A DNA stretch of 64,000 nt. Source: Echinarachnius parma. Its lineage: Eukaryota; Echinodermata; Echinoidea; Clypeasteroida; Echinarachniidae. The stretch covers positions 62,001 to 126,000 of the forward strand of contig JBAMJV010003012.1 in assembly GCA_037951105.1 (NCBI GenBank). Direction: 5' to 3'. Below are positions 12,077-24,371 of the stretch, one piece after another (positions within the stretch are counted from its first letter, which is position 1; the number at the start of each line of letters is the position of its first letter). The translations under genes and the position numbers were made by a program. Below the pieces are notes generated by a model. That model saw only the letters and a list, made by a program, of their open reading frames with translations, did no database searches and was not told the DNA's origin.

Positions 12077-12221
12077 CAGGGAAACCCCATTATAACGAGG
12101 TAGTCAGGACTATCGATTTTACCTCGTTATAACCAGAATTTCGCTATAACCCGAGCTCGTTATAAGTGGAGCATTATGCCATTGGAACAATCGGGACCAA
12201 AGTTATAACGGGGTTTCCCTG
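12077..12221. mobile_element. Mariner/Tigger-like MITE
   Basis: 145 bp. The ends CAGGGAAACCCCATTATAA and TTATAACGGGGTTTCCCTG are flanked by TA on both sides. This is the classic ...CGTTATAACG-type MITE of the Tc1/mariner-pogo group. Confidence 0.85.
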
Positions 12222-12711
12222 TATAACGTGATTTAAAGAGAGCAAAGAGGTATTTTAGACAGATATATTTTGAGATATGAGCTAGAATTTATTTTTTAAG
12301 CATGTCAATGACATTTTGTTACTGTATGAGCTACATGTGGACACCATCATCAATGTATTCTGGAAGTTGCTCTGATCTTCTCAAGTGTATCAGACTACAA
12401 TATTTTACATTGACCATGTACATGTTCAATAAATATTTCTTATTTGCATAAGAATGAGAATGCAGTTTCCTATATATATTTTGTCAATCTCTTCCTTATT
12501 CTTAAATATTTGTTTGTACTCAGTCTACAAACTGTGCATGTAGAATTATATTTGATGTTTGATAATGAGTGCATTTATCTGTTGAAATTGGACGTCCATG
12601 ACAAAAAACAACATATGACATCACATACTAATTCATTAAGAAATAATGCCTCCGGCTACTTCGTTGTGAAGACATACAATTAACACTTTCACAGGAGAAA
12701 ATAATGTACTA

Positions 12712-12843
12712 CAGTGGAACCTCTTTATAAAGAGGCTATTTCACATGTTCAGGTTATTTATGTATTGTATGATTTGAAAACCCTGATATATAACAAGGTA
12801 AATTCAGATGGCCAAATGTGCACATTACAACAAGGTTCCACTG
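12712..12843. mobile_element. Mariner/Tigger-like MITE
   Basis: 132 bp. The ends CAGTGGAACCTC and its degenerate complement ..AAGGTTCCACTG have TA on both flanks. More diverged than the copy at 12077. Confidence 0.8.
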
Positions 12844-13052
12844 TACTACTCTCAGTACTCGGACACAGAATTAACCATGGATGCAATCAATAGGTTACAG
12901 TGCATTTCAACTTTAATGTATGGATTCAGCATCAAATTTGACAGTGTGCAAAGGTATACTATATCACTTGATAACACGTGATAAGTTCTTCCTCAGTCTA
13001 TACATGAACATCAAAATGAAGCTATTACAGTTACATCTCAAATAAAGCATTA

Positions 13053-13605
13053 ACGGGATAGTTGAGTATTGGTCAAACTTAACTTTAGTAACCAAAACCT
13101 GGACCATTATGGTACAAAGTAATATGTTGTAACTTCACCATGCTTGAATGTATACACAATTACAAACGACTACTAAAACCCGGTTATCATTCAAAAAGAG
13201 CCATTACAACTCAAGAGGGCGCTATTTTAAAACAATCCTTGGTTTTAGCCTGTTTTTATACAAAATTGTGCATTTAATGTTTTTTAAAATAATTATTCAA
13301 TAGAGATATCATCAACGACTTTAAAAAAAACATATTCTGATTTTTTTCAAAGTAGTGTTCGAGCAGTTTTTGAAATTTTTCTAAAAAGTCTAAATATCGC
13401 CCGGTGATTGCCGGTGAAGAACATTTTGAATACAAATATATTTATGGATATTTCAGCCGTTTCTGAGCCGATTTTGATCAAATGAAGTTTTTTCTGTCAT
13501 TAAAATTGTATGTTGTTTCGAATTTGAAAGTCAGTTTTTCATTATCTCACAAAAAAATATCGGGGGGCACTTCGGGAAATACCAATACTCAACACTACCT
13601 TAAAT
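13053..13605. mobile_element. MITE, TTGAGTATTGG family
   Basis: The left end has TAGTTGAGTATTGGTC and the right end the complement of TGTTGAGTATTGGTATTTCC. The inside shares blocks with 25258-25768 and 49417-49853: GAGCCATTACAACTCAAGAGGG, the ATTTCAGCCGTTTCTGA region and an ATAGAGATATCATCAACG-like region. Non-coding. Confidence 0.7.
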
Positions 13606-14089
13606 CATTGAATATCAACATTACTTCGCCCCGAGTAGAGTACATTAATTTACCCTATTACGGAAAAAATGTATGAATGCTGGGCCTTGCTACACAAAAA
13701 TGTCTTAGCTACATGTACATGTATGAACAATGTCTGGCACAGAGCTAGGTTAATTAATACTGTACATACTTCCCACTTTCGATTTCTGACACTAATTTTA
13801 CCTTTCCTATTTTCAATTGTGCATATCCATGAAATAGTTGTGACAAAATTTACACTTTTTAGCGAATTATCTCCAGTCAATGCCATTTCTGATATCTACA
13901 TGTAAGTTTTGGCTAACCGTTTATAAAAACAAAAAAATAGATAAAAATACATGAATAAATAAACGTTGCAGTCATTACAGTGTGTTTCTCTCAATGATCA
14001 CTAAAAATATGAAAAGGGTGCTTTCTATACTCCATGCAATACACTATCAATATATAAAACCCCTGTACTTAATATTAAGAAAAGTAAAG

Positions 14090-14520
14090 GAATGTTCAAC
14101 ATCTAAAGGTTTACCAAAAACCACTCTTTGTGTAAAGTTATAATTTGTTGATATAGCCAAACACAACAGCAATATCTTAAAGTTAAATATGTAAAATATA
14201 ACAAATGTGGTTGCTTAATTCATGAACAAAATTATGCACACAGTTGTACAGTATGTACTCGTATGCCAGAGTAATGAGCAAAAAATGCAAAGTGATATTC
14301 ACTATTGCCCTGAATTTGTACTTACTCAGTATGACTATCCAGTACATAATTCAATATCTTCAATTGTAAATATCTTTTTAACTAAAGGGAAATTTGAAGA
14401 AAAAAAACCCTGTTCCATGCATAGAATTGTTTAAAATGCAATCGCAAATACGAGGTAAGAGAAAACCGCTAGACTAGAGTTGGATAATGTTAAATACTAG
14501 ATCCCAGTTAAAAAGATATT
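14090..14520. repeat. Interspersed repeat, copy 1
   Basis: Matches 43240-43620 over about 350 bp, sharing AATGCAAAGTGATATTCACT, AACTAAAGGGAAATT and CATGCAT-type blocks in the same order. Non-coding and probably a MITE; termini not pinned down. Confidence 0.6.
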
Positions 14521-15047
14521 ATCACCATACAATGTCTGTATTAGAAAATAATAACATGCAATTTTAAATTTCCCCATTTTTTAGACACTAAAATAAAGGA
14601 TGTACAATGTATCTTGATTTTTTATTTTCAAATTAACAAACCTTGCCCAGTACACAAATATCTTTAAATTTGTTGAATAAAATTAACCACATCCAGTGAA
14701 ATGCCATTTTAAACCTGCAAATCGGGTTCTAAACATGCTAAAGGGAAGGGATATAGTAATTGTGTCGACATTTGAAAACAAATTATACATTTCTATGATC
14801 TAATTTATCAGAAGGAATGTAAAAATCTATGTAAATAAATATGACAGAGTAAAATTAAGCAAAACTCATTCAAAGTCATTCTCCAAAAGGTGATCTAACT
14901 ACAAGTTCAGTTTGTTACAGACAGATTGTTGCTTATTAAATTGCTGGGAGGAAGATGACCCTGATCACTGCAACACCAGAGATGAAACAAATAAAAAAGA
15001 AAATATGGCAGAATAACAATGATAAGAAAGCGTGTCCCATAAAACTC
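14521..15047. other. 3' flank of the helicase gene
   Basis: AT-rich, no coding signal. As the downstream flank of a - strand gene it should hold the polyadenylation signal; no single candidate stands out. Confidence 0.35.
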
Positions 15048-18000
15048 CTAATCAGAATCAGATGAATAGATCAAAACTCCCTTGAGTTGTTCTGATTCAC
15101 TGTCAGAGTCACTTTCCAGTTCAATACAGACTTCTGCAGAGTCTGCGCAAAATCCACTAGCTCTCTGTGTACCTAGCACACGCACAAGTATCCCCCACAC
15201 CTTGGACACGTCAACAAAAAATGTGTAGTTTGCCTCCAACATACTAGGACTATCTATAACCTCGCAGTCTCTAACAATTAAGTCTATTGCAGCAACAGGA
15301 AAGGCACTGGCAAGGTCTTTTCCGGAATACAGCGCTGCACATTCATCTCCCCCTTTGAGATTCTCATCTCTGAATGCAAGCAGTTCACATCGTAGATTGT
15401 CGCGCATCTCTTTTGTTACCTCTCTGCACTTGGGCTTTGCGCTGGTCGTGTGAATCTCGCTGTTACATGTATCTACCCCTCGGAAGTCAAATTGTCCGTA
15501 TCTTGGATCCAAGCATAATTTGTCTGGCCCACATGTGCACTGCCTCGCACAAATGTCGCAGCACAAATGTGGCACTTCATGTATGGCTGGCGCTACACCA
15601 AACGGTTTCATGAGATGTTCACGCCTGCAAATGTCATCATTGTCCAGGTATGCTTTCATGTTGCTGCTGATTCTTTGCCTTCTGCAGCCACGGTATTTGA
15701 TGAGCACAGCATGGCAAGGCTCCCCACCACGTCCTCCCCGTCCACTCTCCTGAACATAATCATCTATGTCCTCAGATGGCCCAAAGTGATATATTCTTGT
15801 AAGATTCTGGCAGTTGATGCCCATGCCGAATGCGATGGTCGCAAACAGAACCCGGATCTCACCATCTGGCTGAGAAAAGGAGGATAAAACCTCATCCTTT
15901 ACTGTTTCCTCTGTTGTCGAGTGGAACATGGCATAATGCCGGCACGGCTCAGATTTTAGGACTTCATGGAAGGCACTAAATAATGTTCTGCACTGCCGGT
16001 GAGTCCTGCAAAAAATAACAGTGCGTGGCATGTCTCTGTTCTTCTCCTTCAACTCAGCGATGAGTGGCGAAAAGATATCTTGATCTTCCTTTAACGATGT
16101 CGATACGACAGAATACCGGATGTTTGGTCGTTCTGGTGAGTCCATCACAATGGTTGGCGATGTGAGAGACAGGCTCTCAATCAGTCGTGACCTCAAGGCA
16201 AGTGAGGATGTTGCCGTCAGGCTAACTGTTGGCACTGAACGGGGAATCAGGGATCGGACTTCTGCTAAGCGTCCATAGCAGCTTCTGAATGCAGCCACCT
16301 TCTGCGAATCTTGGCCCCTGCAGAAGTGAAAAAAGAAAAAAGAAAAACATGCTACAGTGCTATATAGTTTGCATTATGAATACAACAAAACTTAAGAAAA
16401 ACCAAGTTTAATATTTCCCATAATGTGCACATGATTTTAAAGATACAACAATTTTTATTTCATCAAACGCCGTCCAGAACAGCACCAATATATCTGATGT
16501 CTGATCATATATCTGAGTGTGTTGAATATTAATCAATATTTAATGCCAAAACTTTTTTCTTTTAAATACCTAAGAGGCGTTTTAGTAGAAGACATTGATG
16601 ATCTCTGTATCATTCATATTGAAACAAAGAAAATATCACACTTACAATTTTGTATGAAATGGTTCAAATCAAAATGCCTTTTCTGAGAGTGCCCTCTTGT
16701 ATTTAACAGAGCATAAAAGGATAGTTATTTTTTTACTTATTAGAGAGTACCGATTTGGTCAAACTAAATTTTTGTAACACAAATCTGCACCATAACATTA
16801 CAAACTAATAATTATAACTCCACTGCATAAACCAGAACGTCAATGACGTAGCGCTCATCCGCCATCTCGCAACATCAAATATCACAAATGTCATGTGGTA
16901 CACTTTTCAACTGGTCAAAAATAAAAATTTGATGCCCTGGAAGGGACATAAAAATTTAAAAAAATAAAAATTAGAGTGAAAAAAATATAAATTTGACGCC
17001 CCGGAAGGGGCATGGGGAAAAATTAAAAAAAAAAAAATTAAATAAATAAAACAAAACAAAAAATAAATAAATAAAAATAAAATTTAAAAAAATTTAAAAA
17101 TTTAAAATTTAAAAATTACTATAATTAATGAATGGAGAAAAATTTCAAAATTCTGTGTAGAAGTTTAGTGTACCAAAGTTAGCTCTACCAGATGAAGCAA
17201 ACCAAATCAAAATCGGTCGAGAAATGAAGAAGCATTTTTTGTGATTTCGAATAAATTTGCATAAATTACCATAGATAATGAATTTCACGATTCTGTGTAG
17301 AAGTTTTAAATCCCCCTCCTAGCCCTATCTTATGAAACAATCAGAATCAGAATCGGTTGAAAAATAACGAAGAAGAAGCATTTTGAAAACTGTGGACGGA
17401 CGGACGGACGCCACGGCATGGCATAAGCTCATCGGGCCCTTTCATCGGGCCCTTTGGGCCGGATGAGCTAAAAATGATATTACAATTGGGTCCCGGTTTT
17501 GATTTTCGGTTCCGAAAAAAAAAAGAATAAAAATAAGAAATACAAATTTTAAAAATCATGAAAAACAAAACCAGACTTCAAGTAGCATTTAACAGCATAC
17601 AATGTTCTCCATCCATGACCGAAATTATTATCACTCAATTTTGCTTCAAGTAGTAAACCCAAAAGGGTGCGAGCCTAGGCTACTTTGACTCTCACGGAAC
17701 TGATTTTTTTTTTTTTGTATTCAAATTTTTTTTTAAATCACAAATATCGGGTTCCGATCAGAACCAGTTTATCACTGGCATATCCGACATGAATCGGCCT
17801 TATTTCAAAAGGAGTCATTTAAACTGAAAAGGGAGCTCTCGACAAACTTCTGATACTGTAAGTTTCACATGTGATGTTTTTTTGAAGTAGTGATTACATA
17901 TAGAAATAATATTTGAAAAGAGGAAGCATTTCTATTTTTTTTAGGACTGGTTCATAATTATCAAATAATTGTGGGGCCCCACAATTATTACCAACATTGG

Positions 18001-19623
18001 TTATTTGTTATTTCAGTTAGCCGTGAGTTTATTCTGTCAAAAGAATTGTATGCTCTATCAAATTGACACCCAGCTGTTCTTTATCTCAACAAAAAATATT
18101 CACCCTCTTAAATACTAAAAGACTCCTTAAGTGCTGAAAAATAATTTTGTGAAAAACAATGTTTCAGATACAGAAATATATCAGTGATCAAGCATATTTA
18201 AACCAGCATGATTTTGAGTCAAATGTTTGAACAGCTTTAATATTCCACTCTTTATATAGCATGAGTCATGAGACATTTTTGTCACAGGGTATTCATAAAC
18301 AGTTAATGAGCAGGCTTTAAATCACCAACTTTGATATTTTTACCTGTATTTTACTGTGAATGGACACATGAATCATATTTTAAATTGTCGAAATTTAAAC
18401 CAAACTGAACTGAACAGAATAATTCTCACCATTTGACAATGCAATGACTCTCATCCACTACTAACGCACAGAGGTTCTCCTGCCATACTTTGGTTGAAAA
18501 GAGGTCGAATCCGTCGGCGAAGACACTCTCAGGGCTTATGAAGACATAGGAAATGGTGCCATTCTTCACCCTCTTGTCATCCTCAGGAGAAGCATCCCCG
18601 TAGTACACAGCTTGCAGACCAAGTTTCTTTAATGCGTCTACCTAGAATTACCACAAGAAAAACAACATAAAATTGTAATTACTTCAAAGTAGTGAACTTG
18701 CACTACACATTTAATAATAATAATAAACAATTCTTAGAACGCATAACACTACCGAGTACGGTCTCTATGCGTGTACTGTATTTAAATGTACAGCACATCA
18801 CCTTGGCATTGGTTAGTATGCCTTTGCGGCTTTGCCCTTTCTAAATAAAGGGATTTTTGAATAGTAACATTGTCCAAATCTTCAAAACTGAATTACGTAG
18901 AGTTGGAAGCCGTTCTCTCATATTTGCTGTAATTGTGTAAACAATGTCCAATACTAGAAGCATGGGACAGATCTTTGTTAAATTTCAAAAAGCAACGGCA
19001 ACGCGTGTGTCTAAGACAAAGTCGCTTTCTCGAAATACAATAATATTAAAATTAATACTTAGTCTACTCTTACTACTAGTACTAGTAGTACTAGTACGTC
19101 TTAGTCAGATCATGGCATAAATCGAATCTGATCATCGCATCGGAATCTGCACTATTTTCTCAATGACAATGACAAAGTGTGAGTACAATTTCAAGAAATG
19201 TGTAAGATTTTTAAGTTTACTTAATTAGATTGAACAAATTCTGTAAATAGTTACCTGGCTTTTCATGAGGGATACAAGCGGGGAGATGATAACCGCGATG
19301 CTTACTAACGGAGCACTGGCTGGATAGGAAGCGGTCTCCGTCGGCGTAGGCGCCGATCCATTGCCCTGTCCTGTGCCTGTTTCAGCGGGCTCAGTCGCAC
19401 TACGGGATCGCAAGTAATCTCTGCACAACGGAATGGCTTGAAAAATGGCACTCTTGCCGTAACCAGTCGGCAAATTCACAAAAACATCATCCCCGTTCAG
19501 TACAGCGGTAATGGCCTTCAACTGTAAATCCTTAAAATGTGCAATTCTAAGCCTTTTCGCTGCATATTCGATGCTCTTCTGAATCAATTCATCACTCGTG
19601 GTTCGATGACAGGAGGACGCCAT
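15048..19623 (-). CDS. RecQ-like SF2 DNA helicase, probable AcademH accessory helicase
   Basis: Three exons on -: 19623-19255, 18641-18430, 16317-15048. Donors are gtaact and gtgaga, acceptors ctag and gcag, and the joins are in frame. The product is about 616 aa: KDLQLKAI (motif 0), LPTGYGKS (Walker A, 51-58), DESH (186-189), then IVKWG with W split by intron 2, LTATSS (motif III, about 227), VLFATIAFGMGINC (motif V, about 350) and YVQESGRGGRGG (motif VI, about 381-392). A cysteine cluster follows (CRREH.., CCDIC) that resembles the RecQ zinc-binding domain. There is no HRDC domain. RecQ enzymes unwind DNA 3' to 5' using ATP. No stop or frameshift was seen. It converges on the DUF6589 gene, which supports a transposon-encoded helicase over a host RECQ1/4/5 gene. 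Confidence 0.85.
16725..18120. repeat. MITE (TTGAGTATTGG family) interrupted by unrelated DNA
   Basis: Lies in helicase intron 2. The left part 16725-16850 matches the left end of the MITE at 13053, and the right part from about 17800 matches the remainder. Between them is about 950 bp with A/T-simple sequence, three GCCCC(T)GGAAGGG-type blocks, a GGAC-GGAC-GGACG run (17395-17410) and GGGCCCTTT repeats. The inserted part is non-coding and unclassified. Confidence 0.55.
18642..19254 (-). other. Helicase intron 1
   Basis: Starts gtaact on - and ends ctag. It contains a fragment related to the 14090/43240 repeat (about 18850-18990) and a short ACTAGT repeat at 19075-19098. Nothing coding. Confidence 0.6.
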
Positions 19624-19763
19624 TTTGAAGAAGACAGCAGCTGATTATGCATATTCATGAGTACGTGATAACCCGGCTTCCTGATTGGGTGCAACTCGTA
19701 GGTAGAGGAATTCAATACTTAACAAAAGAATTCATCGGAGAGCAATCCATTTGCGAAGAGGCT

Positions 19764-19931
19764 GTCTCGCCAAGTGATTGTGCAGGGTAGTCGCGCTGTC
19801 CAGTCGTTCCTGCATAATGCATACTATACCGGGACGAGACATGCCTTGTCTCGCCAAGTGATTGTGCAGGGTAGTCGCGCTGTCCAGTCGTTCCTGCATA
19901 ATGCATACTATACCGGGACGAGACATGCCTT
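19764..19931 (-). repeat. Tandem 84-bp duplication, two units
   Basis: Units 19764-19847 and 19848-19931 appear identical. On - they translate in frame as the C-terminal tail of the LINE (..LDSATTLHNHLARQ), so the duplication repeats 28 residues without shifting the frame. Confidence 0.85.
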
Positions 19932-22900
19932 GTCAAGAGGCTAGTATGATCCGGGGTATGAAGGAGTATTTGTAGCAGTTTTTGTTAGCGTTTATCGGAA
20001 TGAAGCTATTTACTGATGTGTTCCGGAGACTCCTTCGGACCGGACGCAAGACCGTTTGCACTGGCACGGCGAGGCGACCCGCAACTGCCTCGTGGAATGT
20101 TGTTAGGCGATTTATTTTGCGTCGCTGTTGTAGCGTTTCCAAATTCAGTTTCTGTTTTATCGAGGTGACACTACTCATACGACTATAATTTCCACTTACA
20201 AAACGCGCTGCCCTATTTTGAATGTGGGTCCCATACAGAGGAGCTATAGTCTAAAATGGGTCTAACTAAGGTCTTGTATGACATTGCTTTAATGTGTCTA
20301 GTACAATCATACAAGTTCCTCCTCAAAAAACCAAGTGTTCTATTTGCCTTAGCACAAATCATCCTGTCCACATGAGTGTTCCATGTTAGGTCTGATGTTA
20401 TGTCCACTCCTAGATATGTGTGTGTCTTTGTTTCTTGCAAGTCAGTGTTGTTGAGGGTGTATTGATGTTTATATGGCGTTCTTGCATGAGTAATGCGCAA
20501 AACATGACACTTTTGGGCATTGAAGTCCATTTGCCATTTGTTTTGCCATTCTGTAAGGGTGTCGAGGTCCCTTTGTATTTTTCTTGCACCGTCTGGGCCG
20601 GATACTGTTGAGTATAAAATACAGTCATCTGCGAATAAACGACACTTGGACCTGATGCCCTCCGGTAAGTCGTTTATAAACAACAAAAAGTATAGTGGCC
20701 CTGTAACTGTACATTGTGGCACACTAGAGTCAACTTTGACCCATTCGGATTGTTCCCCTTCAACGACTACCCGTTGTTTACGTTTTGTCAAAAATTCTTC
20801 AATCCATCTATGTATTTCCCCCCTTATACCATTATTCCACAACTTCAATAACAATCTTTTGTGTGGCACTTTATCGAATGCCTTTTGAAAGTCCATAATA
20901 ATCACATCGATCTGTTGTCTCTGGTCAACTTCCAGGGCTATATCATGTATGGTAGAAATCAATTGTGTTTCACATGAGTGTTGTTTTCTAAATCCACGTT
21001 GCTGTTCACATAGGATGTTGTGTGTATCCAAATGGTGCATTATGTTTGTGTGAAGTATGTGTTCCATAACTTTACTACAAACAGAAGTGAGGTTTACGGA
21101 CCGATAATTTGCCGGGACTGATTTGTCTCCTTTTTTAATACAGGAGTTATATTGGCGCATAGCCAGTCGTCTAGTATTACACCTGTGTCCAGCGACAGTT
21201 GACATATGACCGTCAGTGCACCCCCAATCTCGTCTGCCATTGCATGCAAGACCCATGGTGAGATCTCGTCTGGGCCTGCAGCTTTATGTGGGTTTAGATC
21301 AATAAGGAGTTTAATTACACCTTCCTCATTCACAACAATGTCTGGCATGGATGGGATGCCACTCTCTTTGAGTGAGGGTATGTCTTCCATTCTCTCTTGT
21401 GTAAACTGATGTTGGCATTGCGTATTCAATAAATCCGCCTTTTGTTTACTGTCCGTTATCAATTCACCCGTACTTTTATATTTTAATGCAGGGATGCCAG
21501 TTGCGTCTTTCTTAAGAGTTTTAATAAAACTCCAGAACTGCTTGGCTGTATCGAGATACTTTTCTTGGACATATTTTCGATATGATTTTTACTTTCTTCC
21601 TAAGTTCCTTGAACTTATCCCAATCCACTGAGTTTTTACTCTTCCTTGCTCTATTGTATGCTCTTTGTTTCCGTTTGTGTAGGCGTTTCACTGCCCGATT
21701 TATCCATGGAGTACTATTTTTTTTGCTCACTACTTTAGAGGGTATGTGAGCATTTATAATCTTACAAAGTCTTTGTTTCAATTCCTTCCACAATTCATTC
21801 ACGTTTGTTTTACTCAAGTCATTTGCCTTGAAGTCAGAGCTTATCTTGGTCGCTTCTGACTTCAATTGTGGGATGTCAGCTTGAGTATACAAATATACCT
21901 TTCTTGTTTTTTGTTTCACTACAGCTGGTTTAGTGTTTACCAATGCCGTGGGAATACCATCGTGATCACTCACGCCTGGTATTATAGTTGATCGAACAAC
22001 TAGTGTGGGATTCTTTATAAAAAAGTAAATCCAGAATATTGTCCCAACGAGTTGGTTTCCAACCACTTGCTCTAGTCCATAGTCATTTGATATGTCAATC
22101 AAGTCTCGACACATTGTTGCCTTTTGTGCCCCCGTTTTGACTGATTGCGTTTCCCAACAAATGTCACCCAAATTGAAATCTCCCCCAGCCAAATATTACT
22201 AAGGTTCTCCATTCTTACTTTGTCCAAGGATTGTCTGAGAATGCTGAGAATGGACAAGTACTCTCTGTCTGTATTCGGTGGTCTATAAAAGGATCCCACC
22301 AATACAGGCTTCGCCCCTTGAGTCTTAATTTCAATCCATATACTCTCATTTCCTGTATCTAAATCATGCCTTTGAGTGCATACCATATTACTCTTCACGG
22401 CAATCAATACTCCACCATATGCTTTCCCGTTTGCATTGACTTTTCTGTCCTTCCTAAATACTGTGAAGCTATTTGGGAATACTTCACTACTACTCACCGA
22501 TTCATCTAGCCATGTTTCGGTCCCAATAATTACATCGGGATTATCCACTTCAAGACATGTTTGAATTTCGGCCGTTTTCCCCCTAATGCTCTGAAAATTA
22601 ATTACCAAAACCTTTAATGGTTTATAAACCTCTCCTCGTTTCTGATTCCTTTTATTTGTTGGCTTATATTGTGGTGAGGATGTTGCGAGAGGTGGCCTCA
22701 GTGGTGGACCCCCCTCATTCAATGAGCTATCGATATCAGACCCACTTCTACTAGAACTACTAGAACTAGAAGCAACAGTAGGGCCACCCCCTCCATCTCC
22801 TCTAGCGCCATCCGAGCTATTCATATGTCTATCAAATGCACTCCGCTCTGAGAACAAACTCGAGGCAAAGTTAGGAAGGCCGCAGTTGAAGCATGTCTGC

Positions 22901-22938
22901 TACAACTTGCCAGCGCGTCGTAGCAAGCAGTGTTCATG

Positions 22939-23355
22939 CCCGGGGGGGGGGGGGGGGGGGGGGGGGGGGTGGGGGGTACTCACGTATATTGGGTATACGG
23001 GGATGTGCCGCTGGGAAGGGTGACTTTTTCAAGAAAGATCCTTAGACATGAGTCCCCTTTTCATCAAAAAAATCCTTAGACATGGGTCCCTTTGTTCATA
23101 TTTCCCCTTTTATATACGGGATTTTGGGATTTGCCGATGTGAAATTGCAAAAATTTTCAAGCTCGCTACGCTCGCTACTTAAAACCACAAAATTTGCGGG
23201 AAATACACCCAAAACATGCGCCGCAGGCGAAACAAAATCCTTAGACATGGGTCCATTTTTCGCAAAAGGACCCTTAGATGTGGGTATGGGTTTGGAGGTC
23301 TCAGCCACACACCCCCGTCCGACTATAATCTGAGTACCCCCCCCCCCCCCCCGGG
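22939..23355. mobile_element. CCCGGG-ended MITE inside the LINE
   Basis: 417 bp. It starts CCCGGG followed by a long G run and TACTCACG, and ends with GAGTACC, a long C run and CCCGGG. Flanked by perfect 8-bp repeats TGTTCATG (22931-22938 and 23356-23363). Internal direct units read ATCCTTAGACATGGGTCC. Same family as 32547-33691. Non-coding. The 8-bp target repeat suggests hAT-like mobilisation. Confidence 0.85.
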
Positions 23356-23902
23356 TGTTCATGCCCATGCATTCCGTGTGATACCATTGATCACATCTGT
23401 CACAACACACAGTTCTTTCGCCCCATAGGCATGCTGATTTGCATACGTTGCATGGAAATTTTGGTTCGGATGTGTTTATGTCGGCCTGTACTGTACCGGT
23501 TGGTCCTGGACCTGGGTTTGGTTGGCAATCAATTGCCTGTAATACCAACAAACACAAGTACAGACCAGCCATTTTGTTTGGTCTGCGGCTTATATAATGT
23601 GTCATGCGTGTCCTCACGAATGAGGGGTAGTACTTGTATTGGAAATCTGGGTAGTATTGTATGTTCATGTGGCCAGGTATGGGACTAATCAAATTCGAAT
23701 TCTTTTCAATATTCACCGAATCAACTGGGCTCTTGCATCGTACACCCATCATTAACCATACAATCACAAATAACGACAAAATACTTACAGTAATTGTAGC
23801 TCTACACATGGTAAAACAGAAACTGAAAACAAATGACGCGCGCAGAAAAATAAATACCACTTGCAGTGCGGGTCACCGCTGTCGAACCAGTGCTCACGCC
23901 CG

Positions 23903-24371
23903 CAGTTGAAGCATGTCCAAGATAGACTGCTACAACTTGCCAGCGCGTCGTAGCAAGCAGTGTTCATGCCCGGGGGGGGGGGGGGGTACTCACGTATATT
24001 GGGTATACGGGGATGTGCCGCTGGGAAGGGTGACTTTTTCAGAAAGATCCTTAGACATGAGTCCCCTTTTCATCAAAAAAATCCTTAGACATGAGTCCCC
24101 TTTTCATCAAAAAAATCCTTAGACATGGGTCCCTTTGTTCATATTTCCCCTTTTGGGATTTGCCGATTTGAAATTGCAAAAATTTTCAATACCAACAAAC
24201 ACAAGTACAGACCAGCCATTTTGTTTGGTCTGCGGCTTATATAATGTGTCATGCGTGTCCTCACGAATGAGGGGTAGTACTTGTATTGGAAATCTGGGTA
24301 GTATTGTATGTTCATGTGGCCAGGTATGGGACTAATGCGGGTCACCGCTGTCGAACCAGTGCTCACGCCCG
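23903..24371 (-). repeat. Tandem duplicate of the LINE 5' region with internal deletion
   Basis: Repeats the LINE segment 22885-23902, including the left part of the CCCGGG MITE, but jumps from the equivalent of about 23158 to 23538. Both copies finish with the same GCGGGTCACCGCTG block, near 23868 and 24338. The duplication therefore came after the MITE insertion. Confidence 0.75.

Larger units (their letters stand above)
19740..23902 (-). mobile_element. CR1-like LINE: PHD finger, endonuclease, reverse transcriptase
   Basis: On -, from high to low coordinate. A leader with GLYLCLLVLQAIDC-like hydrophobic sequence and a PHD-type finger (CNVCKSACLWGERTVCCDRC, about 23410-23470). An APE-type endonuclease (INFQSIRGK; TETWLDE; GSFYRPP; AGDFNLGDI, about 22860-22120). 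RT blocks (PANYRSVNLTS; GFRKQHSCETQL; DFQKAFDKVPH; FADDCILYS, about 21200-20600). A C-terminal tail continues to about 19740. The reading frame breaks near 22150, between the endonuclease and its neighbouring segment, and again near 21500 and 21150. The usual PQG.VLGP box reads PQCTVTGP. It is also split by a MITE. A dead copy, inserted about 120 bp upstream of the helicase start. Confidence 0.85.

Noticed and set aside
8061-15047. A third Academ gene such as an XPG-like nuclease between the two genes
   Set aside because: No open frame or splice-linked set with nuclease motifs was found; the region is MITEs and AT-rich DNA.
15048-19623. Host RECQ1, RECQ4 or RECQ5 orthologue
   Set aside because: Short (about 616 aa), no HRDC or family-specific tails, motif VI reads QESGRGGRGG, and it faces a DUF6589 gene. 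Not fully excluded without a tree.
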